Positions 40,897 through 49,143 of a stretch of DNA of 64,000 bases are shown one piece after another (the first letter of the stretch is position 1; each line of letters begins with the position of its first letter). The notes beneath the pieces were generated by a model. It did not search any database. It was not told the DNA's origin and saw only the letters and a program-made list of their open reading frames with translations. The stretch is from an uncultured Clostridia bacterium (GTDB taxonomy: Bacteria; Bacillota; Clostridia; CAKSNL01; HGM11501), in NCBI GenBank assembly GCA_934476235.1, contig CAKSNL010000004.1, positions 1 to 64,000 of the forward strand. Direction: 5' to 3'. The position numbers and the translations under genes are program-made.

Positions 40897-40934
40897 AAAA
40901 AACAGGCAGTCACTGATCAGTGCCTGCCTGTTTT
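40897..40934 (-). terminator. Terminator of the ADP-ribosylglycohydrolase gene
   Basis: aaaaacaggcag...cactga / tcagtg...ctgcctgtttt with one offset base; on the minus strand it is followed by a T-run. Confidence 0.8.
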
Positions 40935-40936
40935 AC

Positions 40937-42382
40937 TTATTCGTTAAAGATAACAATCGGAACCGTTGCCTCGGTCAGTCTGCCCTCCGCCTTAGCGCGG
41001 GCATAAATAACGTTTTTGCCCTTTTTGGCTTCCTCTGACACGGTGATTTTCCGCGTGAAGAAATTTCCCTTTCCGTCTTCCTTTCTTTCAAGGCAGAAAA
41101 CGCTCTCGTCAATATCGGCGTTAAAGCCCTCCGGAAGCTCCAGCGTAACAATAATATATTTAACATCTCTGGTCACGTTTTCGAATATGAATTTTACATT
41201 GATTTCGTCTCCCGCGCCCGCTCTGAACCTGTCAAGCTCGGCTCTGCCGCGCGCACATATCATGTCCGGAAAGTCGACCGAAAGCCCGGTTTCGGGAATG
41301 GGAAAGTCCGGCACCTGATATAAATGCCTCCAGCCGATGTTTATAAGCGGCTCAAAATTCGTCTTTTCGGTATCCGAAAGCTCCGGAGAAAGACCGTACG
41401 CCCCTAAGCACGACGGCATAAGGGCGCTGACCCTCTTTGTCATTTCGGTGCAGCTTTTTGGCAGCTTGTAAAGCGCCGATAAGTCGATTGCGACGGACTT
41501 TATCGAATCGCCGATATAATCGCTCCAGTCGGACGGCACGTTTTCCTCGCCGTACATGATGCCCATGACAGAGCCTATCGTCGCGCCTGTGCAGTCCGTG
41601 TCATCCCCGCAGGAGATTGCCGCTATCATCGACTTTTTATAGTCGCCTTTGCCGAACAAAAGCCCCAGTATGACGAACGAAACGTTCGCCGGAGCCATAA
41701 AATAGCCTAAGTCCTCCGTCTCGCGGACGAGGGTCTCCCTCGCTTCGGCAAGCGATTTGCCCGAATCGTAAAGCTCCACCGCTCTTTTCACGCTCTGAGC
41801 CGTTCTGCAATCTTTTGGGATATAGCAAAGCGCCGAGTCGATGAGCCGCCTTACATCCGTTTCGGTGAACGCCATGCTTTCAAGCGCCGCGACAAACATC
41901 GCGGCATACGTCCCCTCGCCCATTCCGTGATCCACGCACGCGTCAAAATATGCGTAGTGCGCCGCAAGCTCCGGATAGCCCGGGAAAAGGCACGCCCATA
42001 TCTCCGTCCTTATCCATGCGCCGTTTGAGTGCTTCCACTTGTCGTTATTAACCTCGCCGCTCATCGGCGGAAGGATTCCCGCGCGCATGTTTGCCTTGCA
42101 TATGCCGTACTCGTTCCACGGCGCGGTGATGTAGTCAAGCCAGTACTCGCCCAAAAGGCGCGGATTTACCGCGCGGATGCCGTAATCCTCCACGGCGCGG
42201 AGCCATACGAGCTGAAGGTCCAAATCGTCATTCGGCAGCGGCTCACCCTTCGGAGTCGTGAAGCCGTCAAGCTCAATCATCTCTTTTTTGCCTTCAAACG
42301 GGGCGCCCATCGTTCCGCCGATGTTTTTTCCCGTCCAGCAGGCGGACACCTTGCTTAAATATTCCTTTTTATTGATAAACAT
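40937..42382 (-). CDS. ADP-ribosylglycohydrolase-family protein with C-terminal beta domain
   Basis: A 481-residue protein. Residues 1 to about 340 are the all-helical ARH fold, with NDDLDLQLVW near the start and ISCGDDTDCTGATIGSVMG (Asp ligands for two magnesium ions) at about 248-266. A C-terminal 130-residue beta region (INVKFIFENVTRDVKYIIVTLE) looks like a CARDB- or NEW3-type domain. The start is preceded by a G-rich site. In gut bacteria such fusions sit beside AraC regulators and are thought to act on glycosidic bonds of nucleoside-like or sugar substrates; the true substrate is unknown. It faces an AraC gene. Confidence 0.8.
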   Translation of the reverse strand: MFINKKEYLSKVSACWTGKNIGGTMGAPFEGKKEMIELDGFTTPKGEPLPNDDLDLQLVWLRAVEDYGIRAVNPRLLGEYWLDYITAPWNEYGICKANMRAGILPPMSGEVNNDKWKHSNGAWIRTEIWACLFPGYPELAAHYAYFDACVDHGMGEGTYAAMFVAALESMAFTETDVRRLIDSALCYIPKDCRTAQSVKRAVELYDSGKSLAEARETLVRETEDLGYFMAPANVSFVILGLLFGKGDYKKSMIAAISCGDDTDCTGATIGSVMGIMYGEENVPSDWSDYIGDSIKSVAIDLSALYKLPKSCTEMTKRVSALMPSCLGAYGLSPELSDTEKTNFEPLINIGWRHLYQVPDFPIPETGLSVDFPDMICARGRAELDRFRAGAGDEINVKFIFENVTRDVKYIIVTLELPEGFNADIDESVFCLERKEDGKGNFFTRKITVSEEAKKGKNVIYARAKAEGRLTEATVPIVIFNE

Positions 42383-42403
42383 AAAAAATCCCCCTTTTCT
42401 TTA

Positions 42404-42432
42404 ATTGTAGCAAAGGTCAATGCGCCGTTCAA
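42404..42432 (-). promoter_or_regulatory. Promoter of the ADP-ribosylglycohydrolase gene
   Basis: Minus-strand TTGAAC (42427-42432), 17 bp, TACAAT (42404-42409). Confidence 0.75.
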
Positions 42433-42467
42433 TTACAAAAGGGGGTTTTTTAATTACACATTTCGTC

Positions 42468-42496
42468 TTGTGTTCTTTGGCGGTCGGTGATATAAT
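42468..42496 (+). promoter_or_regulatory. Promoter of the AraC-RAYT pair
   Basis: TTGTGT (42468-42473), 17 bp, TATAAT (42491-42496). Confidence 0.7.
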
Positions 42497-42517
42497 GTTT
42501 TAAGGGGGTGCGGATAA

Positions 42518-43360
42518 GTGAAAAAATACGAACGCGAAAAACTGTTTGCCGAAAATGAATATATTATCGTTCAGCACGATAAAAAGAGGGATCCGGAGCC
42601 GCTGCACACGCACGATTTTTTAGAGATCGTCTACATCGAGTCCGGCGCGGCGACACAATATGTGGACTCGGCAAAATATTCCGTGGCAAAGGGCTCGCTT
42701 TTATTTATCAACTGCTACAGTACGCACGCATTTTATCCGGAGCCCTGCCTTGACTACTATCACATATTGCTGCGCCCGGAATGTATAAGCGAGAAGATCA
42801 TCAATAAGGAAAATGCATTTGAGCTTTTGAGTCTCACGATGTTTGAGGATTTCTGCGGGATAGACCGCTCAATCGTTTCCCCCTCGTTTTCGGGCGGCGA
42901 AACGGTTCTTATCGGGAACATTTTCAAAACGATGTATGACGAATACCGCGAAAAAAAGCCCGGTTATACGACCGCGCTTTTGGGTTATACCCTAATCATA
43001 CTGACCCATATTTTCAGAAAAATGATTCCGGGAAGCCATGACGGCATGAGGCTCTTTTCCGATATAACCGATTTTATCGAGACTCATTATCCCGAAAAGC
43101 TTTCTCTTTCCATGCTTGCCGAAAAATCGTTTTACTCGCCCAAGTATTTTTCAAAAATGTTTAAAAAGTGCTACGGAGTCACCGTGAGCGATTATATCCA
43201 GAAAAAAAGGATCGACGAGGGCGCGCGCCTTTTATCCCAAACGGACGAGACCGTCGAGCGCATAAGCTCCATGGTGGGATACTCTGACCCCGTTCATTTC
43301 TTCCGGTATTTTAAAAAGTATTATAATATGACCCCGTCGGAATACAAAAAGGAGAAATAG
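42518..43360 (+). CDS. AraC-family transcriptional regulator
   Basis: A 280-residue regulator with GTG start. The cupin domain holds HTHDFLEIVYIESGAATQYV. The C-terminal double helix-turn-helix holds LSLSMLAEKSFYSPKYFSKMF, KKCYGVTVSDYIQ, then ERISSMVGYSDPVHFFRYFKK and MTPSEYKKEK. It shares a 135-bp intergenic region with the ADP-ribosylglycohydrolase gene, its likely target. Its stop codon directly abuts the start of the transposase gene. Confidence 0.88.
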   Translation: MKKYEREKLFAENEYIIVQHDKKRDPEPLHTHDFLEIVYIESGAATQYVDSAKYSVAKGSLLFINCYSTHAFYPEPCLDYYHILLRPECISEKIINKENAFELLSLTMFEDFCGIDRSIVSPSFSGGETVLIGNIFKTMYDEYREKKPGYTTALLGYTLIILTHIFRKMIPGSHDGMRLFSDITDFIETHYPEKLSLSMLAEKSFYSPKYFSKMFKKCYGVTVSDYIQKKRIDEGARLLSQTDETVERISSMVGYSDPVHFFRYFKKYYNMTPSEYKKEK

Positions 43361-43879
43361 ATGAACCTGCCGAAACGCCGCCCCGCCAGATTAAAAGGAT
43401 ATGATTATTCTTCCGCCGGAGCATATTTTATCACCGTTTGTTCACATAACAGGAAATTGCTCTTTTCAAATATCGTAGGGGAGATTCACGAATCTCCCGA
43501 AAATGTTTTGACCCGGTACGGAGCGATTGTAAAAGAAACTATCGAAATTCTCCCGGAGCGCTTTAACGTGTCCGTTTCCAACTATGTAATCATGCCGAAC
43601 CATATTCACATGCTTATCGATATCCCTTCCGAAAACGGGCGGTTCGTGAACCGCCCCTACGGACGGGAGCGCTCCTTAACAGATATGCTTGTCGGATTTA
43701 TGAAAATGAATGTGTCGAAAAGAATTCACGCCCTCGGCGCAGATATTGCCGTATGGCAGCGCTCATATCACGACCACATCATCCGAAATGAAAACGATTA
43801 CGAAAACATATGGCGCTATATTGACTCCAACGTTCTTTTATGGAAAAAGGACTGTTTTTACAAAAAAAGTTCGCAGTGA
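43361..43879 (+). CDS. REP-associated tyrosine transposase-like protein (RAYT, IS200/Y1 type)
   Basis: A 172-residue protein. The HUH-like metal site is in MPNHIHMLIDIP (about 85-96). The single catalytic Tyr is in WQRSYHDHIIRNENDYENIW (about 133-152). The N-terminus (SAGAYFITVCSHNRKLLFSNIVGE) is the usual RAYT opening. RAYTs cut and move short REP palindromes and are usually single-copy domesticated genes. It begins on the base after the AraC stop behind its own aaggag site. Its coding sequence contains two REP-like palindromes in opposite orientations. Confidence 0.85.
   Translation: MNLPKRRPARLKGYDYSSAGAYFITVCSHNRKLLFSNIVGEIHESPENVLTRYGAIVKETIEILPERFNVSVSNYVIMPNHIHMLIDIPSENGRFVNRPYGRERSLTDMLVGFMKMNVSKRIHALGADIAVWQRSYHDHIIRNENDYENIWRYIDSNVLLWKKDCFYKKSSQ
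43475..43500 (+). repeat. REP-like palindrome inside the RAYT gene, copy 1
   Basis: cgtagg followed by a 9-bp stem gggagattc / gaatctccc with a 2-base loop, translated in frame as part of the transposase. Confidence 0.75.
43635..43661 (-). repeat. REP-like palindrome inside the RAYT gene, copy 2 (inverted)
   Basis: 9-bp stem gggcggttc / gaaccgccc with a 2-base loop, then cctacgg, the reverse complement of the ccgtagg flank of copy 1. So the two copies form a head-to-head pair. Confidence 0.75.
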
Positions 43880-43901
43880 AATTCACTGCGAACTTTTTTA
43901 T
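43862..43901. terminator. Bidirectional terminator between the RAYT and kinase genes
   Basis: Stem aaaaagttcgcagtgaa / ttcactgcgaacttttt overlapping the stop codons of both convergent genes. Confidence 0.9.
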
Positions 43902-44962
43902 AAATACTTTTCCGTAATCTTTTTCATTTCGGGGAGCTTTTTCTCGATATCCGAAACGAGCTTAAACTGATTTCTTGCACGCTCAAGGTTGTGATTTTCA
44001 CGGTGAACCTTAAAATATGTATCGCCGTTTATGTGATCCGCCAAAAATCTTATTCCGCATTCGTAGGTTAATATGAGCGCGGAAACGGGAAGAAGCTCCT
44101 TCTCCTTTTCGGTAAGGCAGGACGCCGTTTTCTCTAAAAATCCTTTCGCGAACTGCTCGTACTTTTCAAGGTCAAAATATATCCCGGAAAGGTCCGTCTC
44201 ATCCTCCGCTCCGCTGGACGCTCCGAAACGCAGCGCGTCCCCGAAATCGTAAAGCGCGGAGCCCGGCATTACCGTGTCCAAATCGATAACGCAGACATCC
44301 TCCCCCGTCTTATCGTCAAAAAGCACGTTGTTTAACTTCGTATCGTTATGCGTTACGCGAAGGGGAACGCTCCCGTCAGCAATCGCGTCCACAATTAAGT
44401 GCGCGTATTTCGCGTATTCGCGGGCGAAGGAAAGCTCCTCACCGACCGAGCCGGCTCTTCCGGACAGGTTATTTTTCTCCGCCTCGGCAAGCTGAGCAAC
44501 TCTTACCGGAGTGTTGTGAAAGTCAATTATCGTTTCATGAAGCTTTTCCGCCGGAAAATCATCCAACATCATCTGAAATTTTCCGAAGGCACGCCCCGCG
44601 TAATAAAGTTGCCGGGGGTTTTCCACAATGTCATAGCTTAATGAGTCCTCGACGAACTTATACATTCTGTAGTATCCGTCGTCCGCCTTATAGCACGACT
44701 CACCCTCCCATGTGGGAATAACGGTCAGCGTTTCCCTGTCCGGGTCGCCTCCCGACTCCTTGATCTTCTTTATCAGGTGGTTCGTGACATTGTAAATGTT
44801 CTCCATAACCTCGTAAGGCTTTTTGAACACGTTGCTGTTGATTCTCTGCAGAATGTATCTCGGCGTGGAATCGCAAAGGTACGTGTCATTGATATGCCCG
44901 TTTCCGTAGGCGTGAATATCCGTTTCCACACGGAAATGCGACAAAATTTCAGATAGATCCAT
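43898..44962 (-). CDS. N-acetylhexosamine 1-kinase-like phosphotransferase (NahK/APH fold)
   Basis: A 354-residue APH-fold kinase. The N-terminal GNGHINDTYLCD is the nucleotide loop. LRVTHNDTKLNNVLFD (about 202-217) has the catalytic Asp, and DVCVIDLDTVMPGSALYDFGDALR holds the metal-binding Asp. Length and motifs match bifidobacterial NahK, which phosphorylates GalNAc or GlcNAc at C1. It lies last in an operon with a nucleotidyltransferase and a GH109-like protein, so it would phosphorylate GalNAc released by the latter. An AGAGG site precedes the ATG. Confidence 0.8.
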   Translation of the reverse strand: MDLSEILSHFRVETDIHAYGNGHINDTYLCDSTPRYILQRINSNVFKKPYEVMENIYNVTNHLIKKIKESGGDPDRETLTVIPTWEGESCYKADDGYYRMYKFVEDSLSYDIVENPRQLYYAGRAFGKFQMMLDDFPAEKLHETIIDFHNTPVRVAQLAEAEKNNLSGRAGSVGEELSFAREYAKYAHLIVDAIADGSVPLRVTHNDTKLNNVLFDDKTGEDVCVIDLDTVMPGSALYDFGDALRFGASSGAEDETDLSGIYFDLEKYEQFAKGFLEKTASCLTEKEKELLPVSALILTYECGIRFLADHINGDTYFKVHRENHNLERARNQFKLVSDIEKKLPEMKKITEKYL

Positions 44963-44966
44963 TTTC

Positions 44967-45812
44967 TTAACCTCTCATCTTATATAATCCCTTTTCGGTG
45001 AGTGCCGAAAGCGCTTCGTGCACCTTGGGCGCGTCCTCTTTATAGGTCACTCCGTACCACACCTCGTCCGTCATTTCCACTCTCACCTTAAGGTTTTCTT
45101 CCTTCATCCGACCGCTTATAACACTCGGGAGGAAAAATTCCGACTTCGGTTCGTTAATGTGTTTTTCCAAAAATGCTGTAAATTTCTTTTCGATGTAGCC
45201 GAAAATGCCCGTATCAAGCCCCCACATGTTCATCGAAACGACCGCGTCATGCGAAATGGGCGTGTCGGGCGTTATGTCCGTTTTTTCTTCAACGCTTACA
45301 AGATACCCGTCCTCTACCGTGCAGATGCCGCGCGAAACGGAACCGTTTTCCGACAAGGTATTTCCGAGGCGGTACCCCGCCATCGACATCCCGCCCTTTT
45401 CAGTGAGCGAATCATACATCGTCTTATAAACGCTTCTTCCGTAATAGTCATCTGCATTTATTACAAGAAACGGGTTTTTGACCGCGTTTTTAGCCGCGAG
45501 CACGGCGTGTGCCGTCCCCCACGGCTTGGTTCTGCCCTCCGGGCAGACAAAGCCGTCCGGAAGATCCGAAAGCTCCTGAAAAACATATTCGGTGTCAATC
45601 ATTTTTTCGATACGGCGCCCCGCCATAGCGCGGAAATCGGACTCGATATCCTTTCGGATTATGATTACCGCTTTATCAAAACCGGCATTTTTCGCGTCAT
45701 ACACAGAGTAGTCAATAATCATCTCGCCGTTTGCACCGATAGGCGACGCCTGCTTGAGCCCGCCGAAACGGCTGCCCATTCCGGCTGCCATAATTACCAA
45801 TTCTGCACTCAT
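44967..45812 (-). CDS. Sugar-1-phosphate nucleotidyltransferase-like protein
   Basis: A 281-residue GT-A-fold nucleotidyltransferase: VIMAAGMGSRFGGLKQASPIG is the nucleotide-binding start, PWGTAHAVLAAKNAV the base-contact loop and NADDYYGRSVY the metal site. The ATG at 45812 has AAGGG 8 bases upstream. It lies 4 bases before the hexosamine kinase, so it probably turns the kinase product into a UDP-sugar, as in the Bifidobacterium NahK route. Confidence 0.8.
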   Translation of the reverse strand: MSAELVIMAAGMGSRFGGLKQASPIGANGEMIIDYSVYDAKNAGFDKAVIIIRKDIESDFRAMAGRRIEKMIDTEYVFQELSDLPDGFVCPEGRTKPWGTAHAVLAAKNAVKNPFLVINADDYYGRSVYKTMYDSLTEKGGMSMAGYRLGNTLSENGSVSRGICTVEDGYLVSVEEKTDITPDTPISHDAVVSMNMWGLDTGIFGYIEKKFTAFLEKHINEPKSEFFLPSVISGRMKEENLKVRVEMTDEVWYGVTYKEDAPKVHEALSALTEKGLYKMRG

Positions 45813-45839
45813 CAAAAAAACCCTTCTTTTTTCTTTATT

Positions 45840-47036
45840 TTACCTTTTCATCCACTTTCCGCCCGTGAAATCCGGGAACGCGACCGGAGCGCCCGAAAGC
45901 GCGACAGACTCTTCCGAAAGCGCAGAAACGACCATGAGGCTCGCCGCGTCGTAAACGTCAATCTTCATCGGGTTACCCTCTCTAAGGTCCGTAAAAAACG
46001 TCTTAAACTCCAGCCAGTCCATGCCGTCATGCGTTCCCGTGACTCCGTCATCAATATACTTTTTCCACACGGGGTGCTCATAATCCTTCTCGTATTCCTT
46101 CGCGTTGCCTAGTCCCGTGCTTTTCCACGAAAAGTCGCGCTTTATGTCCTCCTCGCGGTCCAAAAATACCGAGTCTGTCGCCTCCTCGTACATTCCGGCT
46201 GTTCCCTCAACCGTGAAGCCGCGGCTGTAAAAGCGCGGAAGCGTGGTGTTTAAAGTGAGCGTGACGGTCTCGCCGCCGGCGCATTTTATCACAGTCGTCA
46301 CAACGTCGCCCTGAGCAAAATGTGTGCCCATGAGCGCTTCATCATCAGGCTTTCTTCTCTTGATATAGTGATTAAGCCCCGCCGATTTTGAAGCGGTGGA
46401 CGAAAGCGTTAAAAATCTGTTCCCGCGGTTGATGCCGAGAATCTTTGCAATCGGCCCCAGCTCGTGTGTGGGATAGTTTTCGCAGTTTCTTTTTATGTAG
46501 TTATCGAGCCTGTAGTGCCTGTTTTCTCTGCCGAACGCGATCTCATAACGCAGATCGTGCATGTATCCGCCGGCGCAATGGACTATCTCGCCGAAAAGCC
46601 CCTTCTCCACCATGTTCATTACCATCATCTCGCGCCGTCCGAAATTGCAGTTTTCAAGGAACATAAAAGGCGTTTTCGTTTCCTCATACGCGCGCACGAG
46701 AGCATAGCAGTCGCCGACCGAGTACGCTCCTCCGACCTCGACCGCGGTCGCCTTGCCCGCCCGCATTGCCGCGATTGCTATCGGAACGTGATATTCCCAC
46801 GACGTTGCAATGATGACGGTGTTGACGTTTTCGTCTTTAAGAAGCTCGCTGTAGTCAAGATATTTTTCAGGCTCCGCCTGACCTGCCGATACCACGGCTT
46901 TTGCGGCTTCCTCGACCCTGTCGGAGTACACGTCGCAAACGGCGGTCACACGCTCGCCCTGTGCAAGCACAACGCTTTTTAAAAGCGTGCCTCCTCTGGC
47001 TCCCAGTCCGATGAACCCAACTTTTATTTCCTTCAT
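45840..47036 (-). CDS. Gfo/Idh/MocA-family protein resembling GH109 alpha-N-acetylgalactosaminidase
   Basis: A 398-residue NAD-dependent fold. The Rossmann start is VGFIGLGARGGTLLKSVVL. The GH109 hallmarks are LENCNFGRREMMVMNMVEKG, GGYMHDLRYEI, NYPTHELGPIAKILGINRG (catalytic His/Tyr region) and STASKSAGLN. GH109 enzymes remove alpha-GalNAc, for example from mucin or the A antigen, by an NAD-mediated mechanism. No signal peptide is seen, so it would act inside the cell on imported glycans. It heads the three-gene operon facing an AraC gene. Confidence 0.8.
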   Translation of the reverse strand: MKEIKVGFIGLGARGGTLLKSVVLAQGERVTAVCDVYSDRVEEAAKAVVSAGQAEPEKYLDYSELLKDENVNTVIIATSWEYHVPIAIAAMRAGKATAVEVGGAYSVGDCYALVRAYEETKTPFMFLENCNFGRREMMVMNMVEKGLFGEIVHCAGGYMHDLRYEIAFGRENRHYRLDNYIKRNCENYPTHELGPIAKILGINRGNRFLTLSSTASKSAGLNHYIKRRKPDDEALMGTHFAQGDVVTTVIKCAGGETVTLTLNTTLPRFYSRGFTVEGTAGMYEEATDSVFLDREEDIKRDFSWKSTGLGNAKEYEKDYEHPVWKKYIDDGVTGTHDGMDWLEFKTFFTDLREGNPMKIDVYDAASLMVVSALSEESVALSGAPVAFPDFTGGKWMKR

Positions 47037-47154
47037 GAATACTCCCCCTTTACTTTTTGACCTTGGTATGCTATTATATTATCACAGCCAAAAAGACATA
47101 ACAATGTAATTTCAGCCCAATAATATGAGTTTTCAGTCCAAAAGAGGTGTATTT

Positions 47155-48006
47155 ATGATTTTCCCGTCATTTCCCGTTCCCGAAAACCTGGCAATCCGCG
47201 ATATAAAAACCTTTTTCACCCGGGACTGCTCTCCCGATTTCGTGTTTCCCGGCGAAGTTCACAACTTCTGGGAGTGCCTTTATGTGCTCTCCGGCAGCGT
47301 CTGCGCCTCGGCGGACGGGCGGGTCTACAACCTCACGCGCGGAAACATGATATGCCACAAGCCGATGGAATTTCACAAATTCTACTCAGACTCTCCCTCG
47401 GGGGCACAGATATTGGTGTTTTCGTTCTCCGCCGACGGCGCGTTTTCGGACAAGCTGCGCGGCAAGGTGTTTCTTTTGTCGGACTCCGAAAGAAGGATGG
47501 CGGACGCGCTTCTTGCCTATGTGCGGGGCGCGGGGTTTTTCGCCTCTGACGGTTCGATGACCGACTTTTTCATAAACCCGTCAGACGAATATACCGAGAC
47601 CGTCGCCGCGCACATTAAGCTGCTTTTGATCACACTTGCCGGAAAGGGGGAGAGCGCAAAAGCCTCCGACAATCCGGAGGCTTTCATTTTTTCAGAGGCG
47701 GTGGAATATATGGAGGAAAATCTCAGCTCCAACCTTAAAATATCGGACATTGCGTCGCACGTAGGCACAAGCGTGACGGTGTTAAAGCGCATATTTTCCA
47801 GATATTCCGGCATCGGGATTCACAAATATTTTTTAAAGCTGAAGCTAAAGCGCGCGTCCGAGCTTTTGTCCGGCGGCAAAACGGTAACCGAAACGGCGGA
47901 CCTTCTCGGTTTTTCCGATCAGGGCTATTTTTCCAAGGCGTTTCATCGCGAAACGGGCACATCCCCGTCCGAAATAAAGGCAAGCTGCTTTAAAAAGTTT
48001 AAATAG
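47155..48006 (+). CDS. AraC-family transcriptional regulator
   Basis: A 283-residue regulator with start after agaggtg. The cupin domain carries EVHNFWECLYVLSGSVCASA. The C-terminus has SSNLKISDIASHVGTSVTVLK and KTVTETADLLGFSDQGYFSKAF, then TSPSEIKASC. It stands divergent from the GH109-like operon and is its likely activator. Its last 64 bases overlap the end of the convergent D,D-carboxypeptidase gene. Confidence 0.87.
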   Translation: MIFPSFPVPENLAIRDIKTFFTRDCSPDFVFPGEVHNFWECLYVLSGSVCASADGRVYNLTRGNMICHKPMEFHKFYSDSPSGAQILVFSFSADGAFSDKLRGKVFLLSDSERRMADALLAYVRGAGFFASDGSMTDFFINPSDEYTETVAAHIKLLLITLAGKGESAKASDNPEAFIFSEAVEYMEENLSSNLKISDIASHVGTSVTVLKRIFSRYSGIGIHKYFLKLKLKRASELLSGGKTVTETADLLGFSDQGYFSKAFHRETGTSPSEIKASCFKKFK

Positions 48007-49097
48007 ACCCTGCCCAATGTGATGCGCTCCACATCCTCTTTCGCCGTGAGTGCACATTCGCCGATTTTTTCGCCATTTAAATAAAACATAAGCGTTCCCA
48101 GCTTATCGCCCTTTTTCACGGGCGAGGCGACCTCGCCAAAAAGCTGCGCCTTCATTTCCACGTTTCCTGCCTCGCCTTTTTTTAAGAGAGCCGAAACGCT
48201 TTTCTCCGGCACCGCCTGCGCGGTTTTTTCCATGCCCTTTCTGACCTTTACCGTGCCGATGACCGACTCCGTATCGTCATAGCGCCAGACAGAATACGAG
48301 GAAAATCCGTAGTCTAAAAGCGTGCGCGCGTCGCCGAAGCGCGATTTTGAGTCCGGCGCGTGCATTATGACCGCGATAAGACTAAGTCCGTCCCTCTCGG
48401 CGGTGGCTGAAATGCAGCACCCGGCAAGAGAGGTGGAACCCGTTTTGAGCCCGGTCGCCCCGTCGTAGAAACGGACGAGCTTATTTGTGTTTGCGAGAAG
48501 GAATTTTCCGTCTCTTAAGCTGTCGGTCCAGATGGTCGTGAAATTGAATATGTCCCTGTGGCGAAGAAGCTCTTTAGACATTAAGGCGATATCGTACGCC
48601 GATGAAACATGCCCTTCCTTATCCAGTCCGTTGGTGTTTAAAAATTTCGTGTTTTTCATTCCGAGCTCGGCGGCGCGCTTATTCATTCTTTCGACAAACG
48701 CCTCCTCCGAGCCCTCGATATGCTCGGCTAAGGCAACGCACGCGTCGTTCGCGCTCGCAACCGCGACGCCCTTTAAAAGGTCGCGCACGGTCATCTTTTC
48801 TCCGGCGTCCAAAAATATCGTGGAGCCGCCCATCGACTTTGCACGCTCGGACGCGGTCACGATATCGTCGTAGTTAAGGTTTCCCTTTTCGATTTCTTCC
48901 ATTGTAATAAGCATCGTCATGATCTTCGTGACGCTTGCGGGCGGCATGGCAAGATCTTTATTTTTTTCAAAGAGAATATCTCCCGTGTCCGCGCACATCA
49001 AAACCGCGCTTTCGGCTGAAAGCGAAGGCTCATACCCGTGCGCCACGCACGAAAAAAGAAGCACAAAGCAAAATGTCAGAGCAAAAATTCTTTTCAT
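47943..49097 (-). CDS. D-alanyl-D-alanine carboxypeptidase (DacF-type, penicillin-binding)
   Basis: A 384-residue exported protein beginning at the Met behind GGAGG. A signal peptide covers about 1-21 (LTFCFVLLFSCVAHG). Catalytic motifs are SVTK (Ser55, Lys58), SAN (Ser115-Asn117) and KTG (218-220). A C-terminal beta domain and an amphipathic membrane-binding end (LGRVYLNFLKQLAF) follow. It trims the terminal D-Ala of peptidoglycan stems. In spore formers dacF relatives act during spore cortex synthesis. The gene ends inside the convergent AraC gene. Confidence 0.9.
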   Translation of the reverse strand: MKRIFALTFCFVLLFSCVAHGYEPSLSAESAVLMCADTGDILFEKNKDLAMPPASVTKIMTMLITMEEIEKGNLNYDDIVTASERAKSMGGSTIFLDAGEKMTVRDLLKGVAVASANDACVALAEHIEGSEEAFVERMNKRAAELGMKNTKFLNTNGLDKEGHVSSAYDIALMSKELLRHRDIFNFTTIWTDSLRDGKFLLANTNKLVRFYDGATGLKTGSTSLAGCCISATAERDGLSLIAVIMHAPDSKSRFGDARTLLDYGFSSYSVWRYDDTESVIGTVKVRKGMEKTAQAVPEKSVSALLKKGEAGNVEMKAQLFGEVASPVKKGDKLGTLMFYLNGEKIGECALTAKEDVERITLGRVYLNFLKQLAFISDGDVPVSR

Positions 49098-49143
49098 AGA
49101 AAAACCTCCCGCTATAGAATACTCTGCGGAAGGTTCTTTTATT

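Noticed and set aside
45018..46112. A 364-codon plus-strand frame opposite the nucleotidyltransferase and GH109-like genes
   Set aside because: It is antisense to two well-supported genes and is rich in His/Arg, as expected for a shadow of their codons.
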